A stretch of DNA of 17,420 nt from Blastococcus sp. (lineage in GTDB: Bacteria > Actinomycetota > Actinomycetes > Mycobacteriales > Geodermatophilaceae), in the NCBI GenBank assembly GCA_025963345.1, contig JAOPUS010000111.1:1-17420 (forward strand), given 5' to 3'. The notes beneath the pieces are model-generated. The model had not been told where the DNA came from. It ran no database searches and saw only the letters and a list, made by a program, of their open reading frames with translations. Shown piece by piece: positions 14,352 to 17,420 of this stretch; within the stretch, counting starts at the first letter, position 1; each line of letters begins with the position of its first letter. A program made the translations under genes and the position numbers.

Positions 14352-14397
14352 GCGGCCGCGCCGGCCGACATTTCCGGACGGCGCCGTGCCGCGAGTA
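14347..14397. terminator. 10-bp inverted repeat after catalase
   Basis: TACTCGCGGC (14347-14356) is the exact reverse complement of GCCGCGAGTA (14388-14397), with a 31-nt GC-rich loop that can fold further. It begins 11 nt after the catalase stop, in a position to end catalase transcription. Its left arm overlaps the control element of the next gene. Confidence 0.4.
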
Positions 14398-14407
14398 CCG
14401 GCAGCGG

Positions 14408-15931
14408 TCAGGCCTTGGCCTGCGCCGCGGAGCGCGCCGGGTTGGCCTGTTCGGCCGCCTTGGGATCCTTCTCGGACGCCTTGGCGCGGACCCCCTGCTC
14501 GATCCGGTCGCCGAGGTCCTTGTCGACGTTGTGCCAGTACTCGAAGGCACGCACCAGCACCGGCTCGGTCACCTTGTTGAGCAGATGTCCGACGACGTTG
14601 TTCACCAACCGCTGGCGCGCCGCGTCGTCGAGGACCTCGCGGACCATGGTGCCGGGCTGACCCCAGTCGTCGTCCTCGGCGTGCTGCTTGTACGGGGAGC
14701 GCACCATCTGCCCGGCGGTGTACCAGCCGGCCGGCTCGCCGTAGCGGGCGGTGTCCGCCCGCGGGCCGCCCTTGGAATTCGGCGCGTACACCGGGTCCGA
14801 CACCTTCTGGTACCGCATCGCACCGTCCTTGCTGTAACTGTGGACCGGCACCCGCGGTGCGTTGGTCGGCAACTGCTGGTAGTTCACGCCGAGCCGCGCC
14901 CGGTGCGCGTCGGCGTAGGAGAACAGGCGGGCCAGCAGCATCCGGTCCGGGCTCGGGCCGATACCGGGGACGAGGTTGTTCGGCTGGAACGCCGCCTGCT
15001 CGATCTCGGTGTGGAAGTCGGTCGGGTTGCGGTCCAGCGTCATGCGCCCGACCTCGATCAGCGGGTAGTCGCCGTGCGGCCAGACCTTGGTGAGGTCGAA
15101 GGGGTTGAACCGGTAGTTCTCGGCCTCGTCGAACGGCATGATCTGCATCTTGAGCGTCCAGCTCGGATGATCGCCGGCCGCGATGTGCTCGAACAGATCA
15201 CGGGTGTGGTAGTCGGTGTCCATCGAAGCCATCTGGTCGGCCTCATCCTGGGTGAAGAACTCGATCCCCTGGTCGGTCTTGAAGTGGTACTTCACCCAGA
15301 ACTTCTCGCCCTGCGCGTTGATCCACATGTAGGTGTGGCTGGAGTAGCCGTTCATGTGCCGCCAGGAGCGCGGGATCCCCCGGTCGCCCATCAGCCAGGT
15401 GACCTGGTGGGCGCTCTCGGGCGAGAGCGTCCAGAAGTCCCACTGCATGTCGTGGTCGCGGAGATTGTTGTCGGCGCGCCGCTTCTGGCTGCGGATGAAG
15501 TGCTGGAACTTCAACGGGTCCTTGACGAAGAACACCGGCGTGTTGTTGCCGACCATGTCGTAGTTGCCCTCGGTGGTGTACATCTTCAGCGAGAAGCCCC
15601 GGGGGTCGCGCCAGGTGTCCGGGCTCCCCCGCTCCCCCGCCACCGTGGAGAACCGGATCATCACGTCGGTCGTGGTCCCCGGCTGGAAGACCGCGGCCTT
15701 GGTGTAGGCGCTGACGTCCTGGGTCACCTCGAACCGGCCGAAGGCGCCACTGCCCTTGGCGTGCGGTTGGCGCTCCGGGATGCGCTCGCGGTTGAACTGC
15801 GCCATCTGCTCGATGAGGTAGTGGTCCTGCATCAGCACCGGGCCGTCGGGGCCGACGGTGAGCGAGTGTTCGTCGCTCTCGACCGGGATCCCGGCATCCG
15901 TCGTGGTCGGTGGGGGTTGGTTGTTCGTCAC
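14408..15931 (-). CDS. katA: monofunctional haem catalase
   Basis: A 507-residue small-subunit (clade 3 size) catalase that breaks hydrogen peroxide into water and oxygen in the cytoplasm. Counting from the GTG at 15931, the distal His is in RQPHAKGSGAFG (His57), the distal Asn is in MVGNNTPVFF (about Asn129), and the proximal haem-ligand Tyr is in RLFSYADAHRARLG (Tyr339). RFSTVAGERGSPDTWRDPRG is the family signature region. An AGGAGG ribosome binding site 7 nt upstream decides for this GTG over an ATG eight codons earlier, which would overlap it. The C-terminus is Ala/Lys rich (KAAEQANPARSAAQAKA). It lies between two DUF2267 paralogs in the same orientation. Confidence 0.97.
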   Translation of the reverse strand: MTNNQPPPTTTDAGIPVESDEHSLTVGPDGPVLMQDHYLIEQMAQFNRERIPERQPHAKGSGAFGRFEVTQDVSAYTKAAVFQPGTTTDVMIRFSTVAGERGSPDTWRDPRGFSLKMYTTEGNYDMVGNNTPVFFVKDPLKFQHFIRSQKRRADNNLRDHDMQWDFWTLSPESAHQVTWLMGDRGIPRSWRHMNGYSSHTYMWINAQGEKFWVKYHFKTDQGIEFFTQDEADQMASMDTDYHTRDLFEHIAAGDHPSWTLKMQIMPFDEAENYRFNPFDLTKVWPHGDYPLIEVGRMTLDRNPTDFHTEIEQAAFQPNNLVPGIGPSPDRMLLARLFSYADAHRARLGVNYQQLPTNAPRVPVHSYSKDGAMRYQKVSDPVYAPNSKGGPRADTARYGEPAGWYTAGQMVRSPYKQHAEDDDWGQPGTMVREVLDDAARQRLVNNVVGHLLNKVTEPVLVRAFEYWHNVDKDLGDRIEQGVRAKASEKDPKAAEQANPARSAAQAKA

Positions 15932-16014
15932 GGTCGTGCCTCCTGGGGGGCGCACGGAACGGGCTCGATGACACCCACGATCGTCCGGAGCGGGGCCGTC
16001 GTCCAGACCTCGAA

Positions 16015-16029
16015 CGGGACTGGCCGGTC
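16015..16029 (-). promoter_or_regulatory. short motif upstream of catalase
   Basis: On the minus strand GACCGG-CC-AGTCCCG lies about 85 bp upstream of the catalase start and overlaps the last codons of DUF2267 copy 2. It resembles GACCGG-T-AGTCCCG (before DUF2267 copy 1) and GATCGG-AAC-AGTCCCG (before copy 2). It lacks the GAGTAGCGTC part, so the match is weaker. Confidence 0.3.
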
Positions 16030-16405
16030 AGGCCCACGGGCCCACGAGTTCCCGGTACTCCTGCGGCAACTGGGACGTGATGTCGTCGAACTCCCCGGAC
16101 GTGACGGCCTCGCGCACGGTGACGAGCACCGCCACGGCGCCGTCGTGTGCGGTCTGCTCGTCGACGTGCGCCCGGGCAGCCACGCGTCGCACGAACTCGG
16201 GGACGTCGAAGGCCTCCGCCTCCTCGCGCTTGATCAGCACGTCGTCCTTGAGCGGCTTCGGCAGCTGTGCCAGAAGGTCCCTCGCCTCGCCGCCGGTGAT
16301 GCGATCGGCGAGGACCTCCAGCGTCACCCTCGCGAGCGTCTCCGCCACATCGCGGGACACCCCGGCCCTCTGGGCCACGCCGTCGATGAACGTCTCGTGG
16401 TCCAC
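16028..16405 (-). CDS. DUF2267 domain protein (copy 2)
   Basis: A 125-residue DUF2267 protein, the same length as copy 1 at 13793-14170 and alignable throughout. Both have 'LADRITGGEA.DL.AQLP.PLK.D.L', 'E.FDV.EFVRRV..RA.VDE.TA' and 'TVREAVT.GEFDD.T.QLP.EYRELVGP'. The GTG start at 16405 has AGGAG 5-6 nt upstream. It precedes catalase by 96 bp and may be read through into it. The two copies probably arose by duplication around or with the catalase gene. The molecular role is unknown; the link with catalase suggests oxidative or general stress, which is inference. Confidence 0.85.
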   Translation of the reverse strand: MDHETFIDGVAQRAGVSRDVAETLARVTLEVLADRITGGEARDLLAQLPKPLKDDVLIKREEAEAFDVPEFVRRVAARAHVDEQTAHDGAVAVLVTVREAVTSGEFDDITSQLPQEYRELVGPWA

Positions 16406-16470
16406 GTCGTCTCCTGATGTGCACCGGGTGCACGCGAGCGGGCGCGTCGGCTCTGCTCACCGAGAACTGG

Positions 16471-16496
16471 CGGGACTGTTCCGATCGACGCTACTC
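16471..16496 (-). promoter_or_regulatory. control element shared by the two DUF2267 genes (copy 2)
   Basis: Minus strand GAGTAGCGTC, 9 nt, AGTCCCG, with GATCGG in the spacer. It lies 66 bp before the DUF2267 copy 2 start. The 5' leader between them also holds GTGCAC-CGG-GTGCAC (16419-16433), a perfect inverted repeat. See copy 1 at 14327-14351. Confidence 0.45.
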
Positions 16497-16517
16497 CCGC
16501 CCTCCCCGGCCGGCAGG

Positions 16518-16536
16518 GAGTCGACAACAGCGACTC
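16518..16536. terminator. hairpin downstream of the second VOC gene
   Basis: GAGTCG (16518-16523) pairs with CGACTC (16531-16536) around a 7-nt loop, followed by the palindrome CGAGGCCTCG (16536-16545). It lies just downstream of the VOC stop at 16567 on the minus strand. It could end that transcript before the DUF2267 promoter region. Confidence 0.35.
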
Positions 16537-16566
16537 GAGGCCTCGTAGGTCTCGGACCGGCGACGC

Positions 16567-16983
16567 TCAGCCGACGTCCCGGCGGCCCTGCTGGATCGCC
16601 CACGTATTGCCGTCGGGGTCGTCGAAGAAGACGAACGTGGCGAAGTCCTGGTCCTGCGGGTCGTGACCGGGTGTCATGCCACCGTCCTCGAAGTGCACGG
16701 GGCCGGTGAACTCGATCCCCGCGGCCTCCAGGTGGGCAGCCGCCTGCCGAATGTCCGGGACGACGAACTGGTTGCCCTTCACCGACCCCGGCGGGCCCTG
16801 CGGCAGTCCCTGGCCGAAGACGATCGAGCAGGGCGAGCCCGGCGGGGTGACCTGCACGACGCGGAAGCCCTCGTTCGGGTGGAAGTCATTGTCGACGGGA
16901 AAGCCCAGCTTGTCCCCGTAGAACTCCTTGGCGCGGTCAACGTCGCTCACCGGTACGACGAGCACTTCGAGCTTCCAGTCCAC
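16567..16983 (-). CDS. VOC (glyoxalase-fold) protein
   Basis: A 138-residue vicinal-oxygen-chelate protein. The first module is LEVLVVPVSDVDRAKEFYGD followed by KLGF. The second is QFVVPDIRQAAAHLEAAGIE through FATFVFFDDPDGNTWAIQQG, with the classic 'D.DGN.w.iqe' ending in which Gln stands at the usual metal-ligand Glu position (IQQG). It belongs to the 'glyoxalase superfamily protein' group often found beside DNA-binding or stress genes; the reaction is unknown. The GTG start at 16983 has AGGAGGGG 3 nt upstream. It is only distantly related to the VOC protein at 2580-2972. It lies alone between the molybdenum hydroxylase and the DUF2267-catalase group. Confidence 0.85.
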   Translation of the reverse strand: MDWKLEVLVVPVSDVDRAKEFYGDKLGFPVDNDFHPNEGFRVVQVTPPGSPCSIVFGQGLPQGPPGSVKGNQFVVPDIRQAAAHLEAAGIEFTGPVHFEDGGMTPGHDPQDQDFATFVFFDDPDGNTWAIQQGRRDVG

Positions 16984-17050
16984 GGTCCCCTCCTGCGCTC
17001 AGCCTGTCCATCGGTCCCGCAAGGGTCCCGCTCGGGGCTGCACGTGCGCC

Positions 17051-17087
17051 CACAACGACCTGTCCGGAGCCTGGAGAGGTCGTGGTG
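17051..17087. terminator. hairpin after the molybdenum hydroxylase gene
   Basis: ACGACCT (17055-17061) pairs with AGGTCGT (17077-17083). One mismatch and three more pairs (CAC/GTG) extend the stem. It lies downstream of both the TAG at 17154 and the later TGA at 17106 of the leftward molybdenum hydroxylase gene, and before the VOC start. A terminator of that operon is likely. Confidence 0.45.
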
Positions 17088-17105
17088 CGCGCACTCGCGG
17101 GAGCG

Positions 17106-17153
17106 TCAGGTGCCGGTGATGTGCTCCGGTCGGATCGGCACCCGGCGCAACGC
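17106..17153 (-). pseudogene. orphaned C-terminal tail of the molybdenum hydroxylase
   Basis: Directly after the TAG at 17154-17156 the same frame continues for 15 codons, ALRRVPIRPEHITGT, to a TGA at 17106-17108. This tail has the look of the normal C-terminus of xanthine-dehydrogenase-type large subunits ('...ATG..L.R.PvrPe.I'). It therefore seems to have been cut off by a nonsense change, unless the TAG is a sequencing error or is read through. Confidence 0.6.
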
Positions 17154-17420
17154 CTAGCCGGTCGCGGCCCGGACCGCCGCGGCCACCGCCGGGCCCGACG
17201 AGATCGTCGGCGGTTCCCCCACCCCGCGCACGCCGTAGGGCGCGTGCGGGTCGGCGTACTCGAGCACCTTCACCTGCATCGGCGGCATGTCGAGGATCGT
17301 CGGGATCAGGTAGTCGGTGAACGACGGGTTCCGCACGTGCCCGTCGGTCACCACGATCTCCTCCATCAGCGCCAGGCCCATGCCCTGCGCGCTGCCGCCG
17401 TGGATCTGGCCGACGACGGC
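17154..17420 (-). CDS. molybdopterin-binding large subunit, xanthine dehydrogenase/aldehyde oxidase family (3' end only)
   Basis: The last 88 residues of a large subunit whose 5' part lies beyond the window. The protein transfers electrons from a hydroxylated heterocycle or aldehyde at a molybdenum centre. QIHGGSAQGMGLALMEE is the molybdopterin-contact segment, NPSFTDYLIPTILDMP the usual following stretch, and GVRGVGEPP carries the catalytic Glu of the family. The frame ends at a TAG (17154-17156) after VAAAVRAATG, 15 codons before the likely ancestral TGA. Because the catalytic Glu is upstream of the TAG, the protein may still work. Partner FAD and iron-sulfur subunits would lie outside the window. 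Such enzymes hydroxylate purines, nicotinate and other N-heterocycles. Confidence 0.85.
   Translation of the reverse strand, partial: AVVGQIHGGSAQGMGLALMEEIVVTDGHVRNPSFTDYLIPTILDMPPMQVKVLEYADPHAPYGVRGVGEPPTISSGPAVAAAVRAATG

Noticed and set aside
14171..14371. Longer start for DUF2267 copy 1 at 14371
   Set aside because: The ATG at 14170 has AAGGAG and matches the start of the paralog. The extension is low-complexity Pro/Arg/Ala.
14030..16417. Very long plus-strand open frame (about 795 codons) opposite catalase and the DUF2267 genes
   Set aside because: It is antisense to well-supported genes. The translation is rich in R, H, V, G and D with no domain, as expected for an open frame created by GC-rich codons on the other strand.
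17154..17156. TAG as pyrrolysine or another recoded codon
   Set aside because: Nothing in the window suggests a recoding system, and several other genes here end normally in TAG (for example 4208-4210). A nonsense change or base error is simpler.

Overview
The window is very GC-rich, with strong G/C preference at third codon positions, many GTG starts and no RNA genes. It reads as a chromosomal segment from a high-GC actinobacterium. A soil actinomycete such as the Geodermatophilaceae or Pseudonocardiales is plausible, but the sequence alone does not fix the genus.

Left flank (1-2980): a mixed, partly decaying region. It holds a minute open frame with a strong ribosome binding site, a small two-helix membrane protein, a hot-dog thioesterase, a glutamine amidotransferase and a VOC (glyoxalase-fold) protein. 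Between them lie two gene relics. One is frameshifted by a 10-bp tandem duplication; the other is the C-terminal HTH of a LuxR-type regulator. A 21-bp perfect inverted repeat (2981-3038) separates the VOC gene from the next block.

Central block (3039-13765): two divergent operons around one intergenic region at about 6904-7208. Leftward are a YtcJ-type amidohydrolase, a double-length Lrp/AsnC regulator overlapping it by 4 bp, and a short MetE-type Zn methyltransferase. Rightward are an FAD monooxygenase that closely resembles the pyridine-ring-opening oxygenase of vitamin B6 breakdown (MHPCO), a lipoprotein of the TorT family, a two-NBD ABC ATPase, a permease and a succinate-semialdehyde-type aldehyde dehydrogenase. 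Good sigma70-like promoters can be read in both directions (6952-6980 minus, 7120-7148 plus), with palindromes beside them. I infer an uptake and catabolism island for a small N-heterocycle or related amine: import, oxygenolytic ring opening, amide hydrolysis, then semialdehyde oxidation, with Lrp control. The substrate is not known. This is the best candidate in the window for an undescribed system.

Right block (13793-16405): a monofunctional haem catalase between two paralogous DUF2267 genes, all leftward. All three genes carry a related short motif upstream (GAYCGG, 1-3 nt, AGTCCCG), which suggests shared stress control.

Right edge (16567-17420): a second VOC protein and the C-terminal end of a xanthine-dehydrogenase-type molybdenum hydroxylase large subunit. 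Its reading frame is cut by an in-frame TAG 15 codons before what looks like the ancestral stop.
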